Under the pieces are notes generated by a model, which was not told where the DNA came from, searched no databases, and saw nothing but the letters and a program-made list of their open reading frames with translations. From an uncultured Bacteroidota bacterium (lineage in GTDB: Bacteria > Bacteroidota > Bacteroidia > Bacteroidales > P3), in contig UQXW01000009.1 of the NCBI GenBank assembly GCA_900545215.1, forward strand, positions 1 through 47,576: a stretch of DNA of 47,576 nt. The letters run 5' to 3'. Position numbers and translations under genes: made by a program. Of this stretch, positions 15,739-25,158 are shown one piece after another (position 1 is the stretch's first letter; each line of letters begins with the position of its first letter).

Positions 15739-15746
15739 ATCTTTGC
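15739..15746 (+). promoter_or_regulatory. Promoter of the TPR membrane protein gene
   Basis: TATCTTTG -7 box with TTTC 18 bases upstream as a weak -33. The leader is about 30 bases and includes AAGGAG. Confidence 0.65.
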
Positions 15747-15783
15747 ACACCAAAAGGAGTTAACGAAAAACACGGTAAACAAA

Positions 15784-16482
15784 ATGGATACAGAAAACAA
15801 CATCAGAAACACGGAAAATCAAGAAGAAAAGAACTTTAACGTCGGAGCGTTGGTAACAAACACGGAACAATTCTTGGAAAAGAATCGAAAGATAATAATA
15901 ATTGCTTTGGCTGTTGTGGTCGTAGGTATTGCTGCTTACTTCGGATATAAACATTTATATGCGATACCAAGAGAGAAAAATGCACAAGCCGAGTTGTTTG
16001 CGGCACAACAATATTTTCAAAACGAGGATTATGACAAGGCTCTCAAAGGAGACGGCAAGCATGCAGGTTTAATAAATATCGTAGATGAGTATGGCTCGAC
16101 CAAAAGCGGCAAATTGGCAGCCTATTATGCAGGTAATATTTATCTTCAAAAGGGAGAGTATCAGAAAGCGATAGATTATTTGAACAAGTTCTCGCCTGAT
16201 GACATGTTGATGAAGTATCAAACCAAAGCATTGGTAGGAGACGCATACACAGAGTTGAATCAGTTGGACAAAGCAATATCTGCATATAAGGAAGCAGCAA
16301 AAGTCGACAACGATATAACGACTCCGTTCGTTCTTTTGAAGATGGGACAAATCTATGAAATGCAACAAAAGAACAAAGAGGCTTTGGAATGCTATAAAAG
16401 CATAAAGAAAGACTATCCGAACTCAATGGAATTCAGAGAAGTCGAGAAATACATTTCCAGAATGGAAGCTCTGTTGAAATAA
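15784..16482 (+). CDS. TPR-repeat membrane-anchored protein (YfgM-like)
   Basis: The 232-residue protein has a polar N-terminal segment of about 35 residues, a single membrane helix (about 37-58, IIIIALAVVVVGIAAYFGY), then tetratricopeptide repeats. The repeat units are AAYYAGNIYLQKGEYQKAIDYL, ALVGDAYTELNQLDKAISAYKEA and KMGQIYEMQQKNKEALECY. The layout resembles YfgM-type anchored TPR proteins thought to help envelope protein folding or act as adaptors. It has its own promoter and is closed by a terminator, so it is a single-gene unit. The partner is unknown. Confidence 0.88.
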   Translation: MDTENNIRNTENQEEKNFNVGALVTNTEQFLEKNRKIIIIALAVVVVGIAAYFGYKHLYAIPREKNAQAELFAAQQYFQNEDYDKALKGDGKHAGLINIVDEYGSTKSGKLAAYYAGNIYLQKGEYQKAIDYLNKFSPDDMLMKYQTKALVGDAYTELNQLDKAISAYKEAAKVDNDITTPFVLLKMGQIYEMQQKNKEALECYKSIKKDYPNSMEFREVEKYISRMEALLK

Positions 16483-16506
16483 CAAACTTCTTAATCGAAT
16501 CAGAAT

Positions 16507-16540
16507 AAAGGGAGACATACAGATGTCTCCCTTTAATTTT
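16507..16540 (+). terminator. Terminator after the TPR gene
   Basis: Twelve-bp perfect stem AAAGGGAGACAT (16507-16518) and ATGTCTCCCTTT (16523-16534) with a 4-base loop, followed by AATTTT. Confidence 0.88.
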
Positions 16541-16584
16541 GCCTTTGCCTCAGTTTCTCCTAATCCAAAGGCATTTCGACACTA

Positions 16585-16640
16585 ACGAAACGCCGGAAGA
16601 ATTTTCTCTTTCGGCGATTCATTTCGATGAGACGGCGTTT
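16585..16640. repeat. ACGCCG-family intergenic repeat
   Basis: CGCCGGAAGA (16591-16600) pairs with TCTTTCGGCG (16607-16616) with one G-T pair, followed by GATTCATTTCGATGAGACGGCGTTTGG. It is another copy of the dispersed pattern, located between a terminator and the hydF promoter. Confidence 0.65.
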
Positions 16641-16672
16641 GGTTATGTCGGTGTTGCTTGTGAGGTTTTTCT

Positions 16673-16680
16673 TATCTTTG
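16673..16680 (+). promoter_or_regulatory. hydF promoter
   Basis: TATCTTTG -7 box, TTG at 16654-16656 upstream with a short spacer. The leader is about 70 bases. Confidence 0.6.
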
Positions 16681-16757
16681 CATTGTGTTTTAGTTCGGCA
16701 TTTTGCAGGCTTGAAAGGTGCAATGTCGAACATTGATGGACGAAAAATTCATTGCTT

Positions 16758-17960
16758 ATGGATAAGGCGGAGAAAAAAGAGAAGAAGTATGTGGGCTTTT
16801 TCGGCAGATGCAATGTCGGAAAGAGCAGTTTGATAAATGCTCTCACGGGTCAGAGTGTTTCAATCGTGTCCGAGGAGAGTGGAACGACCACGGATGTGGT
16901 CAGAAAGAGTATGGAATTGTTCGGTTACGGAGCTGTGGTGCTTGCTGATACGGCAGGCTTGGACGATATGACGGATTTGGGACGACAGAGAGTAAAAAAG
17001 TCCATGCTGGAGTTGCAAAGGGTCGATGCTGCCGTGCTTGTGATAAGCGAGAACAGGTTTTCGGATTTGGAAAAGGGCTTCTTGCGGGAATGCAAACGCT
17101 TTGATGTACCGTGTCTTGTGGTTTATAACAAACAGGACGTATGCAAGGTAGATGCCGATGTGTTGGCGGAAGTAACGAAAGCGGGTTCGGGTGAAGCATT
17201 GGTGTTGGAAAATCATTCCAAGGAGGTCATGCTTGCTTTGGCAGAAAGAATCGGGAAAATGCTCAAAGGGGAGGAAAATGAGAAACGCACGTTATTGCAA
17301 GGGGTTGTTGCAGGTGGCGAACTCGTTTTGCTGGTTACCCCTATCGATTCGGCGGCTCCGCATGGCAGGTTGATATTGCCGCAGGTGCAACTGATAAGGG
17401 AGGTTTTGGATAAGAACTGTGTGTGCATGGTGGTGAAAGAAACGGAGTTGGAATACGTCTTGAAGGAAAAGGGAATAAAGCCGGATTTGGTTGTTACGGA
17501 CTCGCAGGTGTTCGCCATGGTGAATGCCATTGTTCCGAAAAGCATTCCATTGACGAGTTTTTCCATTTTGTTGGCGAGAATGAAAGGTATGTTCGAGGCA
17601 TACTTGAAAGGAACGCCTTACTTGGACAAGTTAAAGGACGGCGACAGGGTATTGATGTTGGAAAGCTGCACTCACCAGCCGACATGCGAGGACATAGGCA
17701 GGGTGAAATTGCCGAAACTCATCAGCAAATACACGGGCAAAAACGTAAGATGCGAAGCGGTGAGCGGGTTGGTCGATATAGGAACACCGTTGAAGGAATT
17801 TGCCTTGATTATTCAATGCGGCGGTTGCGTTGCAACAGAGAAGCAGCTCCGTTCAAGGCTCAAACCGGCTTTGGAAAACGGCATTCCGGTAAGCAATTAC
17901 GGCTTGGCGATAGCTTACATGAACGGAATATTCGAACGTGCAACAGAGATATTCAAATAA
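16758..17960 (+). CDS. hydF: [FeFe]-hydrogenase maturation GTPase HydF
   Basis: The 400-residue protein should be the scaffold on which the 2Fe subcluster of [FeFe] hydrogenase is assembled and then handed to the apo-enzyme. The GTPase domain has Walker A GRCNVGKSS (16-24), DTAG (64-67) and NKQD (124-127). The C-terminal domain has the cluster ligands C304-x-H306 and C354-x-x-C357. This HydF layout separates it from Era/Der-type GTPases. A TTG 6 bases upstream is an alternative start. HydE, HydG and the hydrogenase are not in the window, but the gene implies an H2-metabolising anaerobe. Confidence 0.95.
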   Translation: MDKAEKKEKKYVGFFGRCNVGKSSLINALTGQSVSIVSEESGTTTDVVRKSMELFGYGAVVLADTAGLDDMTDLGRQRVKKSMLELQRVDAAVLVISENRFSDLEKGFLRECKRFDVPCLVVYNKQDVCKVDADVLAEVTKAGSGEALVLENHSKEVMLALAERIGKMLKGEENEKRTLLQGVVAGGELVLLVTPIDSAAPHGRLILPQVQLIREVLDKNCVCMVVKETELEYVLKEKGIKPDLVVTDSQVFAMVNAIVPKSIPLTSFSILLARMKGMFEAYLKGTPYLDKLKDGDRVLMLESCTHQPTCEDIGRVKLPKLISKYTGKNVRCEAVSGLVDIGTPLKEFALIIQCGGCVATEKQLRSRLKPALENGIPVSNYGLAIAYMNGIFERATEIFK

Positions 17961-18029
17961 AACCGTACGCAATTTTTGGCAATTACGCAGGAAAAGCGTA
18001 ATTTTGAACTTTCTAAGAAACCGATCGAG

Positions 18030-18380
18030 ATGAAGAGAATATTTTTCGTTGCAGGCTTTTCCCTTTTGCTCGCATGTTCGTGTGGTAAGGCTTTATACTC
18101 TCATTATGATTACGATGAGGTGGCTTACTTCTATGCAAAACAGGAAAAATCCTTGGAAGGAAAGGATTTGAAAAAGCTGACAAAATCATACAAACGCATT
18201 GTGGAACACCCGAAAGGGGCAAACAACGTGCCGCCTCCGGGGGCGTATGCCGACTATGCCTATCTGCTTTTCCTGCAAGGCAATAAAGAGGAAGCCAAGA
18301 CATATTTCCAAAAGGAGTATGTAACGTATCCGGAAAGCAAAGTTTATGTCGAATCCCTTATGCAAAAGTTAGGACTATGA
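18030..18380 (+). CDS. DUF4810-type lipoprotein
   Basis: The 116-residue product starts MKRIFFVAGFSLLLACSC, a lipoprotein signal with a lipobox (LLAC). The mature part has the DUF4810 pattern: YSHYDYDEVAYFYAKQ, then PPPGAYADYAYLLFLQGNKEEAKTYFQKEYVTYPES. I chose the ATG at 18030 because the signal peptide starts there; the frame is open from 17976. It overlaps the DUF799-type gene by 4 bases. In other bacteria this family sits with a CsgG-like outer-membrane lipoprotein and a DUF799 lipoprotein; the CsgG member is absent here. Function is unknown but envelope-located. Confidence 0.82.
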   Translation: MKRIFFVAGFSLLLACSCGKALYSHYDYDEVAYFYAKQEKSLEGKDLKKLTKSYKRIVEHPKGANNVPPPGAYADYAYLLFLQGNKEEAKTYFQKEYVTYPESKVYVESLMQKLGL

Positions 18381-19207
18381 AAAAAAGTATCATAATGTTA
18401 TTCGCATTGCTGTTTATCGGAGCGGGTGCAGGTTTCGCTCAGGTGGAAGAGGTGCTGCAACAATCGGACAGCAATGTCAGCGTAATGGACAAAAAGACTC
18501 AAAAGAGGTATCTGAAAGAGCTTGAAAAGGAACATGAGGACACGAGCGGGAAAAAGGAGAACTTCATAAAGAGAACGTGGCATAAGGTCTTTCCGAAGAA
18601 GGTTGAAAGAGAGGTTTCTTATCATCTGATGTATCAAGAGAAGCCTAAAACCATCATGGTCATGTATCCGTGGAACAGAAGCAAGGAGAAGTTCGCCGAT
18701 GAGATGTTTTATGTCTCCGTATGCAAAGAGCTGGTGAACAAGGGCTATTATGTACTTCCTGTATTGACCACTTTGGACGCTTATAAAGCCGACACCATGT
18801 TCAATTCCCGTTATTGCGAACAATCGGACAGCAGAAAATACCTCAAATCGCACGGAGCGGATGCCGTTTTGTACATAACCGTTTACTCCGTCAAGAAAGA
18901 ATGGTGGACGACGAACGTAAACATGAACGCACAGTACGATTTGATTTCCACAAAGACCGGAGAGACATTGTTTTCCCGCCATTCGGATTTCAATTACGAT
19001 TCTCAACTGCCACCGAAATCAAAGAGCGATAACGGCTTGATAAGTGATGAAAAAGAGAACAACCATCTCGGAATAAGCGAACAAATGCAGACTTATACCT
19101 TCTCGGATTTTCCTATCGGACCATACCATAAGGATTACCTGATGGACCAAAAGAAATTCTCGCACAAGAAAGAAATGAAGTATAAAGTCAAGATAAAGCC
19201 GAGCTGA
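18377..19207 (+). CDS. DUF799 (GNA1162-like) exported protein
   Basis: The 276-residue protein starts with a signal peptide (MKKSIIMLFALLFIGAGAGFAQ) ending A-G-F-A-Q, with no lipobox Cys. The central part (KTIMVMYPWNRSKEKFADEMFYVSVCKELVNKGYYVLPVLTTLDAYK, then HGADAVLYITVYSV) is the DUF799 pattern of neisserial GNA1162-type proteins. Residues 40-85 are a basic, charged insertion. It is translationally coupled to the DUF4810 gene by ATGA and ends one base before radA. It probably forms a periplasmic or outer-membrane complex with the DUF4810 protein. Confidence 0.78.
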   Translation: MKKSIIMLFALLFIGAGAGFAQVEEVLQQSDSNVSVMDKKTQKRYLKELEKEHEDTSGKKENFIKRTWHKVFPKKVEREVSYHLMYQEKPKTIMVMYPWNRSKEKFADEMFYVSVCKELVNKGYYVLPVLTTLDAYKADTMFNSRYCEQSDSRKYLKSHGADAVLYITVYSVKKEWWTTNVNMNAQYDLISTKTGETLFSRHSDFNYDSQLPPKSKSDNGLISDEKENNHLGISEQMQTYTFSDFPIGPYHKDYLMDQKKFSHKKEMKYKVKIKPS

Positions 19208-19208
19208 T

Positions 19209-20570
19209 ATGGCAAAAGAGAAAACCGCTTTCTTTTGTCGCGAATGCGGAGCCAAATCCGCTGTATGGATTGGTCGTTGTCCTCAATGCGGAGCGTGGAA
19301 TTCATACGAACAAGAAGTCATTCACCGCAGTGCAACAGGAAGTACAGGCAGGCGGACTTCCGAAAAAGCCGTTACAATGCTGATGAGCAGAATCGAATGT
19401 GCGGGAGAGCAGCGTATAAACTTGAAAGACGATGAGTTGAACAGAGTTTTGGGAGGCGGTCTCGTCGTGGGAAGCGTTGTTTTGATGGGTGGAGAGCCGG
19501 GAATAGGCAAAAGTACGCTTCTTCTCCAAACTGCGTTGAATTGCAAGGACAAAAGAGTGCTTTATGTCAGCGGTGAGGAGAGTGCGGGGCAGATAAAGAT
19601 GAGAGCGGAACGCATAAACAGAATGAACGGAAACTGTTATGTGCTGACGGAAACCTGTGTGGAAAACATAGTCGAGCGAGCCGATGAGGTAAAAGCCCAA
19701 ATCATCATAGTGGATTCCATTCAAACCATGACGACAGCCGATATCGACTCTTCGGCAGGCAGCATTTCGCAAATAAGAGAAAGTGCCGCCCGATTGAGTA
19801 ACTACGCCAAGCAAACCGCAACGCCTGTGATAATTGTCGGACACATAACAAAGGACGGCAGTATAGCGGGACCAAAAATTTTAGAACACATGGTGGATAC
19901 AGTATTGCAGTTCGAGGGAGAGAGAAACTACGGATACAGGATTGTTCGTTCGATAAAAAACCGTTTCGGTTCGACTCAGGAGTTGGGAATTTACGAAATG
20001 CAATCATACGGTTTGAGACAGGTGAGCAATCCCTCCGAAATACTCATGTCGAACAACGGAGAGGAACTATCCGGCACCGCAATAGCTGCCACCATGGAGG
20101 GAAACCGTCCGCTGTTCATAGAAACGCAGGCTTTGGTTGCCAATTCCTATTATTCCTCAGCCCAAAAAAATGCGACGGGCTTCGATTTGAGAAGATTGAG
20201 CATGCTGTTGGCTGTATTGGAAAAGCGTGTAGGCATAAAGATTGGGGCAAAAGACATATTCCTCAACATAGTCGGAGGCTTGAAAGTGTCCGATCCGGCC
20301 ATCGACCTTGCCGTTGTTGCCGGTCTTATCTCATCGGGAGAAGATATTGCGATAAACAATCGTCATTGCTTCGCAGCAGAGGTGGGGTTGAGCGGCGAAT
20401 TAAGAGGAGTAATCAAAATCGAGCAACGCATAAACGAAGCTGCCAAACTCGGATTCGAGAGGATTTACATCGCCAAAGGCAATGCGAAAAATCTTTCGCA
20501 AGCAGGAAAGAACATAGAAATCGTTTCACTCGGCAAAATAGACGAGTTGTTGCCGTATATCCTGAATTGA
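19209..20570 (+). CDS. radA: DNA repair protein RadA (Sms)
   Basis: The 453-residue protein should process branched recombination intermediates with RecA. It shows the full layout: a zinc finger with C10, C13, C24 and C27, a RecA-like ATPase with Walker A GEPGIGKST (95-103), the RadA-specific motif KNRFG near residue 255, and a C-terminal Lon-like domain (GLKVSDPAIDLAVVAGLISS). The length is normal. It begins one base after the lipoprotein gene stop, an operon arrangement with no evident functional link, and faces the Ca2+ ATPase gene tail to tail. Confidence 0.96.
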   Translation: MAKEKTAFFCRECGAKSAVWIGRCPQCGAWNSYEQEVIHRSATGSTGRRTSEKAVTMLMSRIECAGEQRINLKDDELNRVLGGGLVVGSVVLMGGEPGIGKSTLLLQTALNCKDKRVLYVSGEESAGQIKMRAERINRMNGNCYVLTETCVENIVERADEVKAQIIIVDSIQTMTTADIDSSAGSISQIRESAARLSNYAKQTATPVIIVGHITKDGSIAGPKILEHMVDTVLQFEGERNYGYRIVRSIKNRFGSTQELGIYEMQSYGLRQVSNPSEILMSNNGEELSGTAIAATMEGNRPLFIETQALVANSYYSSAQKNATGFDLRRLSMLLAVLEKRVGIKIGAKDIFLNIVGGLKVSDPAIDLAVVAGLISSGEDIAINNRHCFAAEVGLSGELRGVIKIEQRINEAAKLGFERIYIAKGNAKNLSQAGKNIEIVSLGKIDELLPYILN

Positions 20571-20596
20571 AAGCAGTGAAACGACCTTAGGCTGCA

Positions 20597-23263
20597 CTAA
20601 GCCTTAGTATGCCTTTTCACGAACCTTGTAACCTCTCCTATAATCAGGACAAGAGAAGTGGAAACTATTATTCCGAACCAGTCTTGCAGCTGTATAGGCA
20701 TTACATCGAACATTTTACCACCGAAGCTCACTATAAACACCTGTCCTACCAGTATAAGAGCGGCGATAAACAGGAAACTGTTGCAGTTTTTGAAATGAAA
20801 GAAATCACGCTTGCTCAAATAGGCTTTCGCATTGAACATATTCCAAAACTGCATCAGCACGAAAATGGTAAAGAAAAGGCTTTTCTCATAATCGGACAGG
20901 CGTGCCGTTGCAGTATATCCGTCAAAGAGTAAAATATCTTTCATATTCCGTATGTCGTAGTGCTGAAAGATGTACAGCAATCCCATAAGGACAACGAAGA
21001 AAACGGCTCCCACGCCGAGGATACCTTTCCGCATGGATTTCGTAATGATGAAATCTTTTCTCTTTCTGGGAGGATTGTTCATCACTCTTTCGTCCGGCGG
21101 AAGCGAAGCCAAAGCCATTGCGGCAAAAGTGTCCATTATAAGATTTACCCACAGCATTTGAGTTACCGTAAGCGGCGATTCCTTGCCCATGAATGCCCCG
21201 AAAAGGACAATGAAACAAGCAACCACGTTTATCGTCATTTGAAAAAGAATGAACCTTTGTATGTTTTGATACAGGCTTCTGCCCCACATAACGGCTCGAA
21301 CTATGGAATTGAAAGAATTATCCGTTATCGTGATGTCGCTTGCCTGCTTTGCAACATTAGTGCCATCGCCCATGGACAAACCGACTTGGGCGGATTTCAA
21401 GGCAGGTGCGTCATTCGTTCCGTCGCCTGTTACTGCCACGACACAGCCTTCCTCCTGCAATGTCTCGACAAGCAGTTTCTTATCCATGGGTCTTGCTCTC
21501 GAAATGATTTTCAAGTCTTTTATTCTTTTCTTCAAATCTTCATGCGGCATGGAAGAAAGTTGCTCACCCGTTATTACACTGTTCTCATCGTTCGTTCCTT
21601 GCAATAAACCTATTTGTTCGGCTATTGCTTTTGCCGTAACCGATGTATCGCCGGTTACGACCTTTATGTCTATGCCGGCATTAAGGCATTCCTTCACGGC
21701 ATCTGCCACACCGGCTCTCACAGGATCGGTTATACCAACCATTCCCATGAAACATAAATCCCGCACGGCAAGTTTCCCGTCTTTTATCACGCCTTTGTCA
21801 TCGTCCAATTCCCTGTATGCAAAAACCAACGTCCGCATTGCCTTGTTCTGAAAGTCGGACAGATTTACTCTTACGCCCTCTCTGTCGAAGCCCTGCTCGA
21901 AGGAAGTACACATTTGCAGCACGATTTCCGGTGCTCCTTTGACCAAAAGAATTTTTTTCTTGAATACATTGGAGTGAATGACCGTTGCCATGTATTTGTT
22001 CTCCGTCGTGAAAGGCAGTTTCTCCAATGTCTCTGTTTCGTTTCGGTATTTCATATAGTCGTCTCCCTCGTCCTTCAACCACAAAAGCAGGGCTCCTTCG
22101 GTCGGATTGCCGATTACTTTTATTTTCCCGTCATCAAAGCAATCCAAATAGGCAGATGAGTTCAAGGAAAGGCTTTCCGCAACGAATTTATCTGCTTTCA
22201 AATGCTCAGGGAACAAAGCCGATGCCACCGTCATTTGGTTTTGTGTCAGAGTTCCGGTCTTATCCGTGCATATAACGTTTACGGCTCCCATCGTTTCGCA
22301 AGCATGCATACGTCTTACAAGGCTTTTGCTTTTCAGAAGCTTCTGCATGCTGTAAGCAAGGCTCAACGTAACTGCCATCGGAAGCCCTTCCGGCACTGCC
22401 ACAACGACCAAAGTGATTGCTATCATGAGACTTTGCAGCATGTAAGTCAGAAATTCGATCCAATCGAATGAAGTCATGGTAAAGAAAAATATTACAAGCC
22501 TGCCCGCCAACAGCAGAAAAGCCATGCAATAGCTTATCTTCGAGATCACCCCTCCCAGTTTCTCCAACTGTTCGTTGAGAGGCGTACGTATGGAATTGTC
22601 TATTTGACTTGCGGCGAAAACCTTTCCGGCTTCCGTGCGGTCGCCTACGGCAAACACCTTGCAGACCGCCTCCCCTTCCAAGACATTCGAACCTTTGTAA
22701 ACCTTGTTTGAAGGGAATGTTGCCTCGCTATCGAACTCCTTTTCATCGGTTGTCTTGTTGCAAGAACTTTCTCCTGTGAGAGAACTCTCATCTACACGCA
22801 ATCCCGTGGCTTCACAAAGAACTGCATCTGCACAAATCTCGTCTCCCGATGATAGTACGAGAATATCCCCCACCACAATTTTGCTTTTATCCTCCTCTGT
22901 CAATTTTCCGTTTCGGTAAACCTTCACTTTCTCATGATCGTTCACCTTGTTCAAAATCTCGAATTCTCCCTCCGCTTTATGCTCGAAGAAGAACGACAAG
23001 CCTGTCGAGAGGAATACTGCAACGAAAATTCCCACAGGTTCCAAGAAAGCCGTCGGCGAACCATGCACGAAATATTCGTAAAAGGAAATACCGAGACTCA
23101 GAACGGCTGCAACCAACAGCACAACTATGAGCGGGTCTTTGAATTTCTCGAAAAAAACAAGCCACAAGGACTTTTTCGCAGGAGGTGTCATTACATTCTC
23201 GCCGTATTTCAGGCGACTTTCTTCAACTTCTTGGTCGGACAGACCGACGTATTTGGTTTTCAT
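20597..23263 (-). CDS. Calcium-translocating P-type ATPase (PMCA/SERCA-like)
   Basis: The 888-residue P2-type ATPase probably exports Ca2+. It has the actuator motif LTGES (162-166), the ion-site motif PEGLP in membrane helix 4 (291-295), the phosphorylated Asp in DKTGTLT (D334), the nucleotide-domain KGAPE, and the hinge TGDGTNDAPALK. About ten membrane helices are expected. PEGLP matches the plasma-membrane calcium pump type. Subtype and ion are inferred from these motifs; a transport assay would settle it. It is convergent with radA, with 26 bases between the stops, and no clear promoter was found upstream. Confidence 0.93.
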   Translation of the reverse strand: MKTKYVGLSDQEVEESRLKYGENVMTPPAKKSLWLVFFEKFKDPLIVVLLVAAVLSLGISFYEYFVHGSPTAFLEPVGIFVAVFLSTGLSFFFEHKAEGEFEILNKVNDHEKVKVYRNGKLTEEDKSKIVVGDILVLSSGDEICADAVLCEATGLRVDESSLTGESSCNKTTDEKEFDSEATFPSNKVYKGSNVLEGEAVCKVFAVGDRTEAGKVFAASQIDNSIRTPLNEQLEKLGGVISKISYCMAFLLLAGRLVIFFFTMTSFDWIEFLTYMLQSLMIAITLVVVAVPEGLPMAVTLSLAYSMQKLLKSKSLVRRMHACETMGAVNVICTDKTGTLTQNQMTVASALFPEHLKADKFVAESLSLNSSAYLDCFDDGKIKVIGNPTEGALLLWLKDEGDDYMKYRNETETLEKLPFTTENKYMATVIHSNVFKKKILLVKGAPEIVLQMCTSFEQGFDREGVRVNLSDFQNKAMRTLVFAYRELDDDKGVIKDGKLAVRDLCFMGMVGITDPVRAGVADAVKECLNAGIDIKVVTGDTSVTAKAIAEQIGLLQGTNDENSVITGEQLSSMPHEDLKKRIKDLKIISRARPMDKKLLVETLQEEGCVVAVTGDGTNDAPALKSAQVGLSMGDGTNVAKQASDITITDNSFNSIVRAVMWGRSLYQNIQRFILFQMTINVVACFIVLFGAFMGKESPLTVTQMLWVNLIMDTFAAMALASLPPDERVMNNPPRKRKDFIITKSMRKGILGVGAVFFVVLMGLLYIFQHYDIRNMKDILLFDGYTATARLSDYEKSLFFTIFVLMQFWNMFNAKAYLSKRDFFHFKNCNSFLFIAALILVGQVFIVSFGGKMFDVMPIQLQDWFGIIVSTSLVLIIGEVTRFVKRHTKA

Positions 23264-23403
23264 ACGGGTATTTCAAAATTCAGACAAATCGGATAACGCT
23301 TCCAAACATGGTATTATTATGAACAAACCGATAAAACAGGCATAAATCATCTCAAACGGTCAAAGAAAACAATTCCGAAAGGTAATTTGTTCTGTTTTCG
23401 ATT

Positions 23404-23425
23404 GCTACGCAAACGGCGTTTGGCG
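23404..23425. repeat. Short ACGCCG-family palindrome
   Basis: CAAACGGCGTTTGG upstream of the manA promoter has the same core as the other intergenic repeats, but only a single short arm pair. Confidence 0.4.
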
Positions 23426-23434
23426 ATAATTGCA

Positions 23435-23442
23435 TAACTTTG
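23435..23442 (+). promoter_or_regulatory. manA promoter
   Basis: TAACTTTG -7 box. It decides the start: the ATG at 23457 lies 14 bases downstream, while the frame's first ATG (23430) is upstream of the box. No good -33 is visible. Confidence 0.65.
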
Positions 23443-23456
23443 CAAAAACAAATTAT

Positions 23457-24443
23457 ATGGAACAAGGAATATATCCGCTGAAATTCCTGCCTCTGTTCAA
23501 ACAAAGGATATGGGAGGGACACAAGATTGCAGATTTACTGGGTGTCGATTACTCACCGCTACCCTCATGCGGCGAGTTATGGTGCTTATCCGGACTTCCG
23601 GAGCAGGAAAGCGTTGTTGCTAACGGCTTTTTGGCAGAGGCAAATATACGAGAGGTAATAGAAATGTACGCAGACGAACTTTTGGGCGAAGAAAACTACA
23701 ACGAGTTCGGCGAAAACTTCCCTTTGCTTTTGAAAATACTTGATGCGGCGGATGACTTGTCCGTTCAGGTACACCCCGACGACGATTACGCCGAGCGTAT
23801 CGGGCTTGACAACGGAAAGAACGAGATGTGGTACGTCTTGCAAGCCGACAAAGGAGCCAGAATCAGCGACGGGTTCAACAAAAACATGACAAAAGCGGAG
23901 GTCATCAACAGAGTGAGAGAGGGAAACCTGCCCGAGGTTCTGAACACTGAGCCGGTGGAGAAAGGCGACCTCTTTTTCATACCTGCGGGAATGGTTCACA
24001 GTGCCGGCAAGGGCTGCCTTCTCGCCGAAGTCCAGCAAAGCAGCGATGTAACTTACCGTTTGTACGATTGGCAAAGGAAGGACGCAAACGGCAAAGAACG
24101 CCCTCTACACTTGGAACAGGCATTGCAGGTTTTGGATTTGAAGAGCCACAAACACTCCGGCAAGATACATTACCATTATCACCCGAACGAAACGACAAAT
24201 ATGCTGACAACGCCTTTCTTCACGGTCAACCACATACATTGTTTCCAAGGATTAAGAAAGGATTACAGTGCTTTGGACACGTTCGTTCTTTATTTCTGCG
24301 TAGGAGGACAAGGCTTCATAAACACCGAAAGCGGAAGAATACCATTGAAAACAAGCGAAGTCATCATGCTTCCGGCAGTATGTCAATCCGCCCTGATAGA
24401 ACCTCAACCCTCATTGGAGATTTTGGAAATCTTTATAATATGA
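23457..24443 (+). CDS. manA: Mannose-6-phosphate isomerase (type I, class I-like)
   Basis: The 328-residue cupin enzyme should interconvert mannose-6-phosphate and fructose-6-phosphate, feeding GDP-mannose/fucose synthesis or mannose use. Zinc-ligand motifs are visible: LSVQVHPDDDYAE, GKNEMWYVL and PAGMVHSAGKG. The length fits the short bacterial form. It is followed after 56 bases by the gamma carbonic anhydrase gene on the same strand, probably on one transcript. Confidence 0.93.
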   Translation: MEQGIYPLKFLPLFKQRIWEGHKIADLLGVDYSPLPSCGELWCLSGLPEQESVVANGFLAEANIREVIEMYADELLGEENYNEFGENFPLLLKILDAADDLSVQVHPDDDYAERIGLDNGKNEMWYVLQADKGARISDGFNKNMTKAEVINRVREGNLPEVLNTEPVEKGDLFFIPAGMVHSAGKGCLLAEVQQSSDVTYRLYDWQRKDANGKERPLHLEQALQVLDLKSHKHSGKIHYHYHPNETTNMLTTPFFTVNHIHCFQGLRKDYSALDTFVLYFCVGGQGFINTESGRIPLKTSEVIMLPAVCQSALIEPQPSLEILEIFII

Positions 24444-24499
24444 CAGAGAGCCAAAACGGCACCCTGCCGCACTTCAAACAATAAAACAAACAACACATT

Positions 24500-25018
24500 A
24501 TGGCACTTATTAAAAAGGTAAGGGGCATCGCACCCCGTTTCGGCGAAGAAAACTTCATTGCCGATAATGCAACGATAGTCGGAGACGTGCGAACAGGTTC
24601 GCATTGCTCTTTTTGGTTCAACTCCGTCGTAAGAGGAGACGTGGATAAGATAGTAATGGGCGATTATGTCAATGTTCAAGACGGAGCAATCGTACATTGC
24701 ACCTATAAAACCGCACCCACAAGCATAGGCAACTATGTTTCGATAGCTCACAACGCCATAGTACATGGATGTACCATCAAAGACAATGTACTTATCGGCA
24801 TGGGTGCCATCGTAATGGACGGAGCCGTTGTGGAAAGCAACACAATCATAGCAGCCGGAGCGGTCGTTCTCGAAGGCACACACTGCGAAGGCGGCAGTGT
24901 CTATGCAGGCTGTCCTGCCAAAAAGGTGAAAAGCATAGACCAAGAGCGATTGGAAGGAACCGTGAAGAGGATTTCCAACGCTTATCCCATGTACGCAAGC
25001 TGGTTCGACAAAGAATAA
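24500..25018 (+). CDS. Gamma-class carbonic anhydrase family protein
   Basis: The 172-residue protein is a left-handed beta-helix built of hexapeptide repeats (IADNATIVGDV, IGNYVSIAHNAIVHGCTI, VLIGMGAIVMDGAVV). His residues in VHCTY, IAHNAIVHG are in the positions of the zinc ligands of gamma carbonic anhydrases. The C-terminal helix ISNAYPMYASWF is typical of the group. Many such proteins show weak or no CO2 hydration, so the activity is uncertain. The upstream neighbour is manA. Confidence 0.88.
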   Translation: MALIKKVRGIAPRFGEENFIADNATIVGDVRTGSHCSFWFNSVVRGDVDKIVMGDYVNVQDGAIVHCTYKTAPTSIGNYVSIAHNAIVHGCTIKDNVLIGMGAIVMDGAVVESNTIIAAGAVVLEGTHCEGGSVYAGCPAKKVKSIDQERLEGTVKRISNAYPMYASWFDKE

Positions 25019-25063
25019 ACCCGGCTTTCAGCCGCAAAAGCAGACAAAATCCACATGGTGAAA

Positions 25064-25126
25064 ACCTGAACGCCGTTCCCATTTTCATGGAACGGCGTTC
25101 AGGTAAATTCTTTCGGCGTTTCAATT
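25064..25126. repeat. ACGCCG-family hairpin, 16-bp perfect arms; terminator of the DUF5606 gene
   Basis: ACCTGAACGCCGTTCC (25064-25079) pairs perfectly with GGAACGGCGTTCAGGT (25089-25104) around a 9-base loop. It is followed by AAATTCTTTCGGCGTTTCAATTT, the shared family motif. It lies between two convergent genes. On the minus strand the stem is followed by TTTTCACC, so it may end the DUF5606 transcript. Confidence 0.8.
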
Positions 25127-25158
25127 TGCCGAAACGGCTGTATGATTCAGCAAAGGTT

